In this document: positions 25,549 to 34,485 of the stretch, in pieces
How the letters are laid out: the number at the start of each line of letters is the position of its first letter
Numbering within the stretch: position 1 is the stretch's first letter
Assembly: GCA_052148155.1 (NCBI GenBank)
Contig: JBKQIY010000086.1
Location: forward strand, 1 to 63,377
Length of the DNA: 63,377 bases
From: JBBQER01 sp052148155
GTDB taxonomy: Bacteria; Actinomycetota; Acidimicrobiia; IMCC26256; PALSA-610
Direction of reading: 5' to 3'
The notes under the pieces: generated by a model
Seen by the model: only the letters and a program-made list of their open reading frames with translations
What the model was told of the DNA's origin: nothing
The model's database searches: none
Made by a program: the position numbers and the translations under genes

Positions 25549-26688
25549 GTGAAACGAGTTCTCAGAATCGCTCGCAGTCGAGCTGGGCGTGTCGCGCTCG
25601 TGGCCGGAGTGGCCGGCGCGACCGTGTTGGGGCTCGCGACTCCGGCGTGGGCGCACCACCCGGTGCTGGAGGGTTCCACCTCGTGCTCGGACGGCTTTCA
25701 TGTCGTGGACTGGTCGATCGGCAACAGCGAAACGACCGAGGCCATGACCATCGAGACCGCAGTCGCGGCGATCGGCGTGCAGACGTATCCCGTGATCGGA
25801 TACGCAAACCCGGTTCCCGATAGCGGCACGACCTTCGCGACGACGCTGGTTCCCGGCGCCACCAACGGCACGATCACCTTGACGGTGGACGCGGTGTGGC
25901 CCGACAAATTCGTCGACACGGACAGCACATCCGTCGATCTCGTTTCAGACTGCACGCCAGCGACGTCTTCGACTTCGACGACGTCGACGACACTCACGCC
26001 GGCCACGTCGTCGACAACGACGACGGTCTCGCCTCCGATAACTGGGTTGTCGACCTCGACTTCGACGGCGGCTTCGACCTCGACGACGGCGTCGACCACT
26101 ACCAGCGTCGCGCCGGCGTCGACGCAAGTGACCACGACGACCGCGTCCACGACCACGACGGTCGCGCCGACGACCACCGAAGTGTGCTCGACGTCGACGA
26201 CGGCTCCGCCCACGACTGCGACCACGACGACGACGACGACCACGTCGACGACGTCTACGACGCCTGTCACGGGCGAAGGCTCGACGACATCGCTGCCGGG
26301 CGGGACCACGACGACGACCCAGGCGCCGTGCTCGACGTCGACGACGGCTCCGACCACCGGGGGCTCGACCACCAGTACCAGTGGCACGGTGCCGGTGTCG
26401 GGCCAGGGCTCGACGTCGTCGCTGCCGGGGTCGACGACGTCAACGACCTCGTCCGCGACCTCGTCCACCCGGCCGGGTGGAACGTCGGTCACGACTGCAC
26501 CGTCGGTGCCGGTGGGGGCCCAGGGCGGTCCGGTGACCTCGACGACCACCGGCGTGGTGAACCTTCCCCGTACGGGCAGCGACAGCAAGCTCCCGGTCGA
26601 GTTCGGTGCCAGCTGTCTGGTCGCGGGAGGTCTGCTTGCACTTCGGCGCCGCCGCATCTGGACTCGGCGTCGCTGGACCCGGCCCTAA
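25549..26688 (+). CDS. LPxTG cell-surface protein, Thr/Ser-rich (paralogue 1)
   Basis: A 379-residue exported protein. The signal peptide is KRVLRIARSRAGRVALVAGVAGATVLGLATPAWA. A short N-terminal beta domain (about 35-135) with two Cys precedes roughly 200 residues of Thr/Ser/Pro low-complexity stalk. A sorting signal ends it: LPRTG (339-343), hydrophobic helix, then RRRR. GTG 25549 is chosen because the signal peptide begins there and because GGGAGACGC before it matches the leader of its paralogue (GGGAGAACGC). The two proteins share the N-terminal ARSRAGRV start and the overall plan. Anchoring needs a sortase; the only sortase-like gene in the window lacks catalytic residues. Confidence 0.83.
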   Translation: MKRVLRIARSRAGRVALVAGVAGATVLGLATPAWAHHPVLEGSTSCSDGFHVVDWSIGNSETTEAMTIETAVAAIGVQTYPVIGYANPVPDSGTTFATTLVPGATNGTITLTVDAVWPDKFVDTDSTSVDLVSDCTPATSSTSTTSTTLTPATSSTTTTVSPPITGLSTSTSTAASTSTTASTTTSVAPASTQVTTTTASTTTTVAPTTTEVCSTSTTAPPTTATTTTTTTTSTTSTTPVTGEGSTTSLPGGTTTTTQAPCSTSTTAPTTGGSTTSTSGTVPVSGQGSTSSLPGSTTSTTSSATSSTRPGGTSVTTAPSVPVGAQGGPVTSTTTGVVNLPRTGSDSKLPVEFGASCLVAGGLLALRRRRIWTRRRWTRP

Positions 26689-27203
26689 CGCGCCACCATC
26701 TTTCTTACGCCTCGGTGCAGGGTGCCGGGATGGTCGCTGACGGTTGGCGCCGGTCGTGCGCCCGCCGGCGGACCTCGCCGCGGTTGCGCCGCGTTCGGCG
26801 CGGACCGACTCTTGGAGCTGCGCACAACGTCTCGATCACGGCGCAGCCAGCCAGGTCGTGAGCGGCAGCCGGTACCGGATCTTCGACATCCGCGGTCTGT
26901 CGCCGAAACAGGGCGTGCGGTCAGGCTCGCCTCGACGGGGATCTTCGCCCGTGGTCGACGCACATGCGGGTTCTGTCCCGCCGCGGTCCAGATCATGCGG
27001 TCCGCGTCGTTTGTTCCCGGCTTGCACCCTTAGCTCACGTAGGGCATAGTACCCACTACTTAGGGCGACATAGTTCTTCGCGCTCCCTACCATATGGGAC
27101 TTTAGGTGACATTCGTCACAGATATGGCATAAATACCTAAAGCCTGTTAAGTTGCCCCGTACCGGTCGCACTTGGAGTCGGCCGTAGGGCTTGGGAGAAC
27201 GCT
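26689..27203. other. Intergenic region upstream of LPxTG paralogue 2
   Basis: 515 nt without a credible gene. The 3' half (about 27030-27150) is much more AT-rich than its surroundings and carries nested inverted repeats (listed separately), so it is probably the promoter region of the next gene. The 5' half has only Arg/Ala-rich shadow frames. Confidence 0.5.
27101..27141 (+). promoter_or_regulatory. Nested inverted repeats, candidate operator
   Basis: GTGAC-ATTC-GTCAC (27106-27119) is a perfect 5-bp dyad. An outer pair TTTAGGT (27101-27107) / ACCTAAA (27135-27141) flanks an AT-rich core containing GGCATAAATACC. The element lies 63-103 nt upstream of the GTG at 27204, a normal position for a promoter and operator. 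No dedicated regulator is adjacent; the binding protein is unknown. Confidence 0.45.
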
Positions 27204-28166
27204 GTGAACAAAGCATTTGGTATCGCGCGCAGTCGCGCGGGTCGAGTCGGACTCGTGGCAGGCGTTGCCGTAGCGACGGTGGTTGGCCTCGCCCTCCCGG
27301 CAGGTGCGAACACCGGACACGTCATCGCTTCGCAGACCTGCGCCGGTGGCTGGAGCGTCCAGGTCACGTTGGACAACAACGTCACCACAGACCACGACGT
27401 CGTGGTTACGTCGACGATCCCTGGCACCAGCGGACTCACCGGAAACTACGACACGACCAAGAACTCCGGCACTCAGCAAATCTGGAGCGCCAGCGGTCCG
27501 GCCGTCGCGAGCGGCACCGTCACCCTCACAATCTGGAACCCCGGTCACGCGTCGATCGACTCGACAGCGCAGGCTTCGTTGCCGTCGGTGTCGAACTGCA
27601 ACTCCACCACCACGATGCCGCCGACCACCACGACCTGGGCTCCGACCACGACGACCGAGCATCACTGCGACGACTGCGACACGACGACCACCTGGGCGCC
27701 GCCCACCACGACGATGCCGCCGACCACGACGACCTGCGCGCCGACCACGACAACCATGCCTCCGACGACGACCATGGCTACGACCACAACCATGGCGCCG
27801 ACGACGACCATGGCGCCGACCACGACCATGGCGCCGACGACGACCATGGCGCCGACGACGACCATGGCACCGACCACGACCATGGCGCCGACCACCACCG
27901 AAGCTCCGACGAGCTCGACCTCCGTCTCAGCGACGACGGTCGTCGTGACCACGACGACGAAGCCGGCCTCGACGACCACGGTCAAAGAGCAGGGAAGTAC
28001 CGTCCCGACCACCGCAGCGTCCACGACCACCCTGCCGGGTGCAGTCAGCCAGAGCTTGCCCTTCACTGGAAGCAGCACGACCTACCCGGTGATCTTCGGT
28101 CTGTCCTGTGTGACCGCCGGTGCGCTGCTCTTGCTGCGCAAGCGGAACTCCTTGTCACGCTCGTAG
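27204..28166 (+). CDS. LPxTG cell-surface protein with Thr-rich stalk (paralogue 2)
   Basis: A 320-residue exported protein paralogous to the one at 25549. The signal peptide is NKAFGIARSRAGRVGLVAGVAVATVVGLALPAGA. A beta domain of about 90 residues (SQTCAGGWSVQVTLDNN ... SLPSVSNC) has two Cys. The stalk contains PPTTTT, CAPTTT and a run of six APTTTM hexapeptides. LPFTG (285-289), a hydrophobic helix and RKRN form the sorting signal. GTG 27204 is preceded by GGGAGAACGC. Likely a cell-wall-anchored protein held away from the surface by the stalk. Function of the N-terminal domain is unknown. A strong hairpin follows the gene. Confidence 0.85.
   Translation: MNKAFGIARSRAGRVGLVAGVAVATVVGLALPAGANTGHVIASQTCAGGWSVQVTLDNNVTTDHDVVVTSTIPGTSGLTGNYDTTKNSGTQQIWSASGPAVASGTVTLTIWNPGHASIDSTAQASLPSVSNCNSTTTMPPTTTTWAPTTTTEHHCDDCDTTTTWAPPTTTMPPTTTTCAPTTTTMPPTTTMATTTTMAPTTTMAPTTTMAPTTTMAPTTTMAPTTTMAPTTTEAPTSSTSVSATTVVVTTTTKPASTTTVKEQGSTVPTTAASTTTLPGAVSQSLPFTGSSTTYPVIFGLSCVTAGALLLLRKRNSLSRS
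27795..27920 (+). repeat. 18-bp tandem repeat encoding APTTTM
   Basis: Seven consecutive 18-bp units of the form GCGCCGACGACGACCATG, with silent C/G changes at third positions, encode APTTTM six times and then APTTTE. The near-identity of the units suggests recent slippage or recombination, so copy number may vary between strains and change stalk length. Confidence 0.85.
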
Positions 28167-28207
28167 GTTCGCACACGACATGAACACGCTGCCCTGAACA
28201 GCGATGG

Positions 28208-28239
28208 CTCAGCCGACTGGTTCCGACCGGTCGGCTGAG
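28208..28239 (+). terminator. Hairpin after LPxTG gene
   Basis: CTCAGCCGAC (28208-28217) pairs with GTCGGCTGAG (28230-28239); the inner TGG/CCG extends the stem to about 13 bp around the loop TTCCGA. It is 42 nt after the stop at 28166. No T-tract follows, which is common in high-GC actinobacteria. Because it covers an in-frame ATG at 28204, it also argues against that ATG as the next gene's start. Confidence 0.65.
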
Positions 28240-28269
28240 TCGCGTTCGGGGCCGGTTACGCTCAACCGC

Positions 28270-28551
28270 GTGCCGACTCGGCAAAACCGCCAAGACTCGC
28301 GAGCGCAACTCGGCCAGGCGTTGATGCTCGGAGGTGTCGCGGCGCTGGTCGGGACTCCGATCGTGTACCGGATTCGTGCCGCAAGTGCGCACGCGCGTGT
28401 CACCCACAGCTGGTACTGGCCGACCCCGTGGATGCTGATCCCACTCCTCGTTGTCGTGGTCGGCGCATTCGTCACCATCGCACCGGATTCGCGCGAACTT
28501 CGCAGACGGCTGCTGCGCACCCGCTTGTTCTCGAACCGGCGCCGCCGTTAG
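28270..28551 (+). CDS. Small two-helix membrane protein, unknown function
   Basis: Not a family I recognise. From GTG 28270 it has 93 residues: a basic N terminus (PTRQNRQDSRAQLGQ), a hydrophobic helix (ALMLGGVAALVGTPIVY), a polar loop with HSWYWPTPW, a second helix (MLIPLLVVVVGAFVTI) and a basic tail ending RRRR. The ATG at 28204 in frame lies inside a hairpin and is unlikely to be used. No strong ribosome site is visible. The reading frame is intact and amphipathic in the way of real membrane proteins, so I keep it with moderate confidence. Confidence 0.5.
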   Translation: MPTRQNRQDSRAQLGQALMLGGVAALVGTPIVYRIRAASAHARVTHSWYWPTPWMLIPLLVVVVGAFVTIAPDSRELRRRLLRTRLFSNRRRR

Positions 28552-28822
28552 CGCGGCGTCACCACATGGTGCAACGCGATCCTCGACGCGGCACATACAC
28601 GCCGTTCGAGACGGGCGAGCTGGTGCAGTCGGCGTACCGAAGATCCCGATCGCGGCACTCGGCGGCGACTGCGACCCGAACGCGAAGCCAGATCTCGCCG
28701 CGTCTGACGAGCTCGTCGTCTGCTCCAACCGTCTCGCGGCGATCCCCGCCGGCCATGCCGCTCAACGTCTGCCCGACGCGGCCCCGGGTTGCGTTCCCTG
28801 AGCACGCAACTACCGTGCGGAA

Positions 28823-30622
28823 ATGACCGCGACTGACGTTCCCCCGCGATGGGATCTGACCCCGATCTTCCCAGGTCTCCAAGACCGCAGTTTCAACGGA
28901 GCGCTCGAGGGTGTCTACGCGCGCGTCGACCGGCTGGTCGCGCTGTACGACGAGCTCGACATCCGCGCGACGCCAAGGCGTGCGGTGACCGATATCGACG
29001 TCACCAACCTTGAGGCCGTGTTGGCCGCGACCAACGAGTTGCAGGCCGAGCTGCGACCGATCGTCACGTTCCTGTACGCCCTCGTCACCACCGACAGCCG
29101 CGACGATCTCGCCGCCTCCCGCCACGCCGAACTCCAGACGCGGGCCGCACCGCTCGCTCCGTTGGCGAAACGGCTCGGTGCGTGGCTCGCGGCGCTCGAC
29201 GTCGACGCGTTCATCGCCCGCAGCCCGGCGGCCGCCGAGCACGCCTTCGCGTTGGGAAAGGCCGCCGAGAACGCCGAGCTGCAGATGACCGAGCGCGAAG
29301 AATCGCTCGCCGCCGACCTCGCTCCGTCAGGATCGCTGGCGTGGCAGCGACTGCAGGGCGAGATCTCGTCGCAGCTGACGGTGGAACTGCAGATGCCGGG
29401 TTTCGAACCCGAACGCGTACCGATGGCGTTCGCGCGCGGGCTCGCCACGCATCCCGATCCGATTCGCCGTCGCGCCGCGTACGACGGCGAACTCGAGGCG
29501 TGGCAGTCGGTCGCGGTGCCGCTCGCGGCCGCGCTGAACGGCGCCAAAGGAGAACTGGGCATCTTGAATCGGCGGCGCGGCTTCGCCGACGATCTGGAAC
29601 CGGCGCTGCGCGCGAACAATGTCGACCGGCGCACACTCGACGCGATGACCGACGCGGTCGTTGCGTCGCTGCCGAACTTTCGGCGATATCTGCGCGCCAA
29701 GGCGAACCTGCTCGGCCACGACGGCGGGTTGCCGTGGTGGGACCTGCTCGCCCCGGTCGGCAGGGCCGACACGATCGGCTGGTCCGACGCAACCGCACGG
29801 GTGCACGACGCGTTCACCGGTTACTCAACCGATCTCGGTGCGCTGGCAAATCGGGCGTTCGCCGAACGGTGGATCGACGCGCAGACACGAGACGCCAAGC
29901 AAAGCGGCGCCTACTGCGCCGGCGTCGAAGGCGACGTCAGCCGGATCATGATGAACTTCGACGGCAGTCAAGACTCGATCTCAACGCTCGCGCACGAACT
30001 CGGGCACGCATTCCACAATGTGGCTTTGGCCGCGCGCACGCCCCTGCAACGCCGGCTCCCGATGGCGCTCGCGGAGACGGCGTCGATTTTCTGCGAGACG
30101 CTGCTCTTCGAACACGCCGCGCAACAAGCCAACGGCGACGGCGAACGCTTGGCGTTACTCGACGTACATCTGGTCGGCGCGACCCAGACCGTCGTCGACA
30201 TCCACAGCAGGTTCCTCTTCGAAACCGAGCTCTGCGTACGGCGACGCCGAACCACCTTGTCGGTCGCAGACTTGCGGGCGGCGATGCTCGACGCGCAGGA
30301 GGCGGCGTACGGTGATGGCCTCCATCCCGACCATCGACACGAGTACATGTGGGCCGTGAAAGGCCACTATTTCACGCCGTTTTACAACTGGCCGTACACG
30401 TTCGGCCTGCTGTTCGGCATCGGTCTGTACGCGAAATACGTCGACGATCCCGACCGCTTCCGCGCCGGCTACGACGATCTGCTCTCGACGGTCGGCATGG
30501 CCGACGCGTCGACGCTGGCCGGTCGATTCGGATTCGACGTGCGCGAACGCGACTTCTGGGCCGAGAGCCTGGCGGTACTCGGCCGCCACATCGACGACTA
30601 CGAACGTCTCGCCGGACTTTGA
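28823..30622 (+). CDS. M3-family oligoendopeptidase (PepF-like)
   Basis: Cytoplasmic zinc metallopeptidase, 599 residues, the usual length for the PepF/M3B group. The N-terminal helical domain opens RWDLTPIFPGL and includes FLYALVTTDSRDD. The catalytic motif is HELGH (His391, Glu392, His395), with downstream Glu in MALAETASIFCE. The late segment HEYMWAVKGHYFTPFYNWPYTFGLLFGIGLY holds the His and Tyr residues typical of substrate closure. It degrades oligopeptides to amino acids. Single transcription unit: 271 nt of unassigned sequence precede it and 30 nt separate it from the next gene. Confidence 0.9.
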   Translation: MTATDVPPRWDLTPIFPGLQDRSFNGALEGVYARVDRLVALYDELDIRATPRRAVTDIDVTNLEAVLAATNELQAELRPIVTFLYALVTTDSRDDLAASRHAELQTRAAPLAPLAKRLGAWLAALDVDAFIARSPAAAEHAFALGKAAENAELQMTEREESLAADLAPSGSLAWQRLQGEISSQLTVELQMPGFEPERVPMAFARGLATHPDPIRRRAAYDGELEAWQSVAVPLAAALNGAKGELGILNRRRGFADDLEPALRANNVDRRTLDAMTDAVVASLPNFRRYLRAKANLLGHDGGLPWWDLLAPVGRADTIGWSDATARVHDAFTGYSTDLGALANRAFAERWIDAQTRDAKQSGAYCAGVEGDVSRIMMNFDGSQDSISTLAHELGHAFHNVALAARTPLQRRLPMALAETASIFCETLLFEHAAQQANGDGERLALLDVHLVGATQTVVDIHSRFLFETELCVRRRRTTLSVADLRAAMLDAQEAAYGDGLHPDHRHEYMWAVKGHYFTPFYNWPYTFGLLFGIGLYAKYVDDPDRFRAGYDDLLSTVGMADASTLAGRFGFDVRERDFWAESLAVLGRHIDDYERLAGL

Positions 30623-30652
30623 CCGCGCCCGCGGGTTCGGATGTGACGCCAG

Positions 30653-31822
30653 GTGGGATACTGGATTGTGGTCATTGGGAGGACGTTCGCACGCGCGGGG
30701 GTCGTTGTCGTGCTCGTCGCGGCCACCATGGTCGGAGTGGACGTCGCGGCCGGTGCGGCGCCGGCCTGGTCGTTGGTCGGAACCGCGGCAGGCTCCGCGT
30801 ACGGTGAGGTCACGGCCGTGTCCTGTCCGACCTCGACCGCATGCCTCGCGGTCGGCACCGCCGACCGGCCCCATAGCGTCGGCCTGCTCGCGCAACGCTG
30901 GGACGGCTCGAACTGGACGACGCTGTCGACCCCGAACCCGACCGGAGCGATCTCAAGTCAGTTCACCGGCGTTGCGTGCACGAGCACCACGAGTTGCATC
31001 GCCGTCGGTCAATACAACACGCTCGCCACGGTGACCGAGACGTTGGCAATGCGTTGGGACGGCAAGCGGTGGTCGATCCTGCCCAGCCCCAACGCGCCGG
31101 GCTCGGCCGTGAGCGTGCTCGCCGGGGTCGCGTGCGCGAGCGCCACGAGCTGTTTCGCGGTCGGTCGCTCCTACGTCACCAGCTCCGACAGCACCGCGGA
31201 GCTCACGCTGGTCGAGCAATGGAACGGAACGACGTGGTCGATCGTGACGAGCCCCAATCAGACGTTCGCGCTCAACAGTTCGCTCACGAGCGTGGCATGT
31301 TCGACCGCCGCCGCGTGCGTCGCGGTGGGAAGTTACGACACGCAGCTCGTCACCAGCACCCTCACCGAACAATGGAACGGCTCGACCTGGTCGATCGTGG
31401 CGAGCCCGAACCCGTCAGGCCCCGAGAGCGCGCTGTCGGGCGTCACATGCACCAGTACCTCGAACTGCGTCGCGGTCGGTTTCGGTCACGGAACCCTCAT
31501 CGAACGATGGAACGGCACCACCTGGGCAATCGTGACGAGCGTGAACCCAACCGGCGCGACCGGCGCGAGCCTCACGGACGTCTCGTGTCCGAGCGCGACG
31601 CGCTGTGTCGCGGTGGGCACCATCTTCCTCCAGACCGTCGTGCAACGCCTGGTCGAGACGTACAACGGCACGAAGTGGTCGCTCACAACGGTTCCGGTCC
31701 CTTCGGGCACCAAGGTCAGCGGCCTCAGCGGCGTGTCGTGCGCGACGACCACGAGTTGTTTCGCGGCCGGCAACTTCCGGCTCGGACCGAGCCGCCGTCC
31801 GCTCTTCGATCGTTACTCGTGA
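30653..31822 (+). CDS. Exported repeat (beta-propeller-like) protein
   Basis: A 389-residue secreted protein. A signal peptide (RTFARAGVVVVLVAATMVGVDVAAGAAPA) is followed by about seven repeats of around 45-50 residues. Each holds a core like LTSVACSTAAACVAVGSY, then TLTEQWNGSTWSIVASPNP. The paired Cys in each VSC...CxAVG motif probably form one disulfide per blade. The repeat type is common in actinobacterial secreted proteins of unknown role. GTG 30653 or GTG 30668 may be the start. Its stop overlaps the oxygenase start as GTGA (31819-31822), although an exported propeller and a cytosolic oxygenase are an odd operon pair. Confidence 0.78.
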   Translation: MGYWIVVIGRTFARAGVVVVLVAATMVGVDVAAGAAPAWSLVGTAAGSAYGEVTAVSCPTSTACLAVGTADRPHSVGLLAQRWDGSNWTTLSTPNPTGAISSQFTGVACTSTTSCIAVGQYNTLATVTETLAMRWDGKRWSILPSPNAPGSAVSVLAGVACASATSCFAVGRSYVTSSDSTAELTLVEQWNGTTWSIVTSPNQTFALNSSLTSVACSTAAACVAVGSYDTQLVTSTLTEQWNGSTWSIVASPNPSGPESALSGVTCTSTSNCVAVGFGHGTLIERWNGTTWAIVTSVNPTGATGASLTDVSCPSATRCVAVGTIFLQTVVQRLVETYNGTKWSLTTVPVPSGTKVSGLSGVSCATTTSCFAAGNFRLGPSRRPLFDRYS

Positions 31823-32844
31823 GCTTGCCGGTCATCGACCTGTCGCGTGCGCGCACCAGCAGCGACGTCGATGCGGTCGCCGCCGAGATCGACATCGCAT
31901 GTCGCGACGCCGGCTTCTTCTACGTGGTCGGTCATGGTGTGTCGACCGAGCTGCAAACACGCGTCGAGGAACTCGCACGTGAGTTCTTCGCGATGGCCGA
32001 ACACGACAAGTCAGACATCGCGATGCGACACGGCGGTCGAGCCTGGCGCGGTTGGTTCCCGCTCGACGGAGAGCTCACTTCGGGTGTTCCCGACAACAAA
32101 GAGGGCCTCTACTTCGGCGAGGAGCTTTCGGCGAACGATCCAAGAGTTCGTGCCGGTCTCCCGTTGCACGGCGCCAACCTGTTCCCGCGACGCCCGGCCG
32201 GCCTGCGCGACGCGGTACTCGAATACATGGCCGCGGTCACCGACGTCGGCCACCTGCTGCTGGCCAGGATTTCGCGGGCGCTCGGTCTGGACGACCGATG
32301 GTTCGACCGAAATCTCACGGCGTCGCCGACGGTTCTGTTTCGAATTTTCCAATACCCACCGTTGCGCGACACGTCCGAACGATGGGCGTCCGAACGATGG
32401 GCGTCCGAACGGTGGAGTGTCGGCGAGCACACCGACTACGGCTTGCTCACCATCCTCGCCCAAGACGCGACCGGAGGACTCGAGGTGCGCAGTCCCGACG
32501 GTTGGGTTGCCGCACCACCGATCGCCGATGCTTTCGTGGTCAATCTCGGCGACATGCTCGAACGCATGACGGCCGGCCGGTATCGGTCGACACCGCACCG
32601 TGTTCGCAACATCAGCGCACGCCAACGCGTCTCCTTCCCGCTCTTCCTCGATCCGGCCTGGGACGCCGACGTGCTCCCAGTTCCGAACGCGTCGTGGGAT
32701 GCCGAACCCGAAACCGACGGCTTGGCGCGTCGTTGGGACGGCCTGAACGTGCACGACTGGGCAGGCACCTACGGTGACTACCTGCTCGCGAAGGTCGCCA
32801 AGGTGTTCCCCGCGCTCATCGGCGACGTGATGCCGACGTCGTGA
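31819..32844 (+). CDS. 2-oxoglutarate/Fe(II) oxygenase (isopenicillin-N-synthase-like)
   Basis: A 341-residue non-haem iron enzyme. N-terminal DIOX_N features are present: PVIDLSRAR, ACRDAGFFYVVGHGVS, EFFAMAEHDKSDIAM. The core has HTDYGLLTILAQD with iron ligands His204 and Asp206, the distal His260 in STPHRVRN and Arg270 in RQRVSF for 2-oxoglutarate. FFLDPAW-like text follows as in this family. GTG 31819 overlaps the propeller stop. Just before the HxD motif the sequence SERWA is repeated three times (15-bp DNA repeat), an insertion in the loop before the active site. Members hydroxylate or cyclise small molecules; the substrate cannot be inferred. Confidence 0.85.
   Translation: MSLPVIDLSRARTSSDVDAVAAEIDIACRDAGFFYVVGHGVSTELQTRVEELAREFFAMAEHDKSDIAMRHGGRAWRGWFPLDGELTSGVPDNKEGLYFGEELSANDPRVRAGLPLHGANLFPRRPAGLRDAVLEYMAAVTDVGHLLLARISRALGLDDRWFDRNLTASPTVLFRIFQYPPLRDTSERWASERWASERWSVGEHTDYGLLTILAQDATGGLEVRSPDGWVAAPPIADAFVVNLGDMLERMTAGRYRSTPHRVRNISARQRVSFPLFLDPAWDADVLPVPNASWDAEPETDGLARRWDGLNVHDWAGTYGDYLLAKVAKVFPALIGDVMPTS
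32374..32418 (+). repeat. 15-bp tandem triplication inside the oxygenase gene
   Basis: Units 32374-32388 and 32389-32403 are identical (TCCGAACGATGGGCG) and 32404-32418 differs at two positions. They encode SERWA-SERWA-SERWS, immediately upstream of the HTD iron-binding motif. In-frame, so expression is kept. Confidence 0.9.
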
Positions 32845-33074
32845 ATCGGAGCGGAATCACGCCGGTGTGATACCTTGTGGAGGTTCCGTTCCCGCTAGGT
32901 CGAGGTGAGCGTTTTCGATCGCTCCCTGGCGAAGTTACGACGGCACAGCTGCCTCGTGTGGCCGACCCACCTCGTCCGGCCGCCTCTCGATTCGTTGCCC
33001 CTGGGCTCGCTCGAGTGAGTGCGAAGTCCAAGATCCGTGCAACGACCCGCGCTCGCGGGGAATCAGGAGAATTC

Positions 33075-34421
33075 GTGTCAGTAGCTCTCGGCGAAGCGGT
33101 TTCGTTCGGCGATCTCGGTGTGCCCGCCGATCTGGTCGAAGCCCTGGCCCAAGGCGGGATCGTCCAGCCTTTCGATATCCAAGCGGCAACCATTCCCGAC
33201 GCGCTCGCCGGCCGCGACGTGTGCGGGCGCGCACCGACCGGCTCGGGCAAAACGGTCGCGTTCGGTGTCCCGCTCCTCGCTCGCATCGACAAGGCGCGCA
33301 AACGCCAGCCGACTGCGCTGATCCTCGCACCGACGCGTGAACTCACCGCGCAGATCTGCCGCGAACTCGAGCCGCTCGCCGCGACGCGCGGGCTGCGCGT
33401 CTGCTCGGTCTACGGCGGCGTCGGCTACGACGGCCAGCGCCGCCAGCTCAACCGGGGTGTCGACGTGCTCGTCGCATGTCCGGGTCGACTGGCCGACCTC
33501 CTGCGCCAGGACGCACTCAACCTCGGCCAGGTTCAGGTCGTCGTGGTCGACGAGGCCGACCGCATGGCTGACATGGGTTTCTTGCCCGAGGTTCGACGCC
33601 TCCTCGACCAGACACCGCCGAGCCGTCAGACGATGTTGTTCTCGGCGACGCTCGACGGCGCGATCAAGGTGCTCACCCGCGACTATCAGCGAGACGCGGT
33701 TCGCCACGACGTCGGCGTCCCCGAGCCCGACGGTCGCGGCGCCCATCACGTGTTCTGGCGGGTCGACGGCCCCCAACGCGCCGGTGTCACGGCCGAGCTG
33801 GTCCCGGCAGCCGGACCGACCATCGTGTTCTGTCGTACCCGCCGCGGCGCTGATCGCCTGGCCGCCCAGCTCGAGAAGGCCGGCGTGCGAACCGCGGCGA
33901 TCCACGGCGGACGGTCGCAGAACCAGCGCGACCGGGCGCTCGCCGCGTTCAAGGTCGGTCGCGTCGCGGCGCTGGTCGCCACCGACGTCGCCGCACGCGG
34001 GATCCACGTCGACGGGGTCGCATGCGTGTTGCACTACGACACTCCCGAAGACGGCAAGGCCTACCTGCACCGTTCGGGTCGCACCGCGCGTGCCGGAGCG
34101 GACGGGCTCGTCGTGTCGCTGGTCGGTCACGCCGACGCTCGCGCGGTTGCCCGCATGCAACACGATCTCGAGATCCCGGCCCCAATGACGCCGCCCGACG
34201 TCGCGGCCATCACGAGTTCGCAGGATCGGCCGAAGCTGCGAGCGGCGCCGAACAAGCCGCTGACGGTCGTCGCGTCCGACGACACACCATGGCGTGCGCC
34301 GCGTCCGCCGCGATCCCAACGCCGCAACGGGGACCGGTACACTCAGGACAGGTCCTCAGCCTCAGTGCGGGGCGGTGGTCGCCCGAACCGGGGCCGGCCC
34401 CCCAGCCGCCGCGCCAGCTAG
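33075..34421 (+). CDS. DEAD-box ATP-dependent RNA helicase
   Basis: A 448-residue helicase. Visible motifs: Q motif (FGDLGVPADLVEAL ... QPFDIQAATIP), Walker A GRAPTGSGKT (51-60), PTRELTAQI, motif II VVDEADRMADMGF (159-162 DEAD), SATL, IVFCRTRRGADRLA, VATDVAARGIHVDGV and HRSGRTARAGADG. The C-terminal tail is basic and disordered. AGGAG (33065-33069) 5 nt before GTG 33075 fixes the start; the longer frame to 32877 lacks this. A 230-nt leader precedes it, as is common for cold-responsive RNA helicases, but no specific element was recognised. It unwinds RNA in ribosome assembly or mRNA turnover. Confidence 0.92.
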   Translation: MSVALGEAVSFGDLGVPADLVEALAQGGIVQPFDIQAATIPDALAGRDVCGRAPTGSGKTVAFGVPLLARIDKARKRQPTALILAPTRELTAQICRELEPLAATRGLRVCSVYGGVGYDGQRRQLNRGVDVLVACPGRLADLLRQDALNLGQVQVVVVDEADRMADMGFLPEVRRLLDQTPPSRQTMLFSATLDGAIKVLTRDYQRDAVRHDVGVPEPDGRGAHHVFWRVDGPQRAGVTAELVPAAGPTIVFCRTRRGADRLAAQLEKAGVRTAAIHGGRSQNQRDRALAAFKVGRVAALVATDVAARGIHVDGVACVLHYDTPEDGKAYLHRSGRTARAGADGLVVSLVGHADARAVARMQHDLEIPAPMTPPDVAAITSSQDRPKLRAAPNKPLTVVASDDTPWRAPRPPRSQRRNGDRYTQDRSSASVRGGGRPNRGRPPSRRAS

Positions 34422-34485
34422 ATGTCGGCGCGCTATACCTAAGGGCGCGCTCAAATTCTCCCTCGGTTCGACGAAGGAGCTCGTT

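Noticed and set aside
25698..26657. 319-residue Val/Asp-rich minus-strand frame in the Thr-rich LPxTG gene
   Set aside because: Val-rich text arises from reading ACG/ACC Thr repeats on the opposite strand; low-complexity artefact.
27795..27920. Possible CRISPR-like tandem repeat
   Set aside because: Units are contiguous, 18 bp, in frame with a coding region and without spacers, so this is a protein-coding minisatellite.
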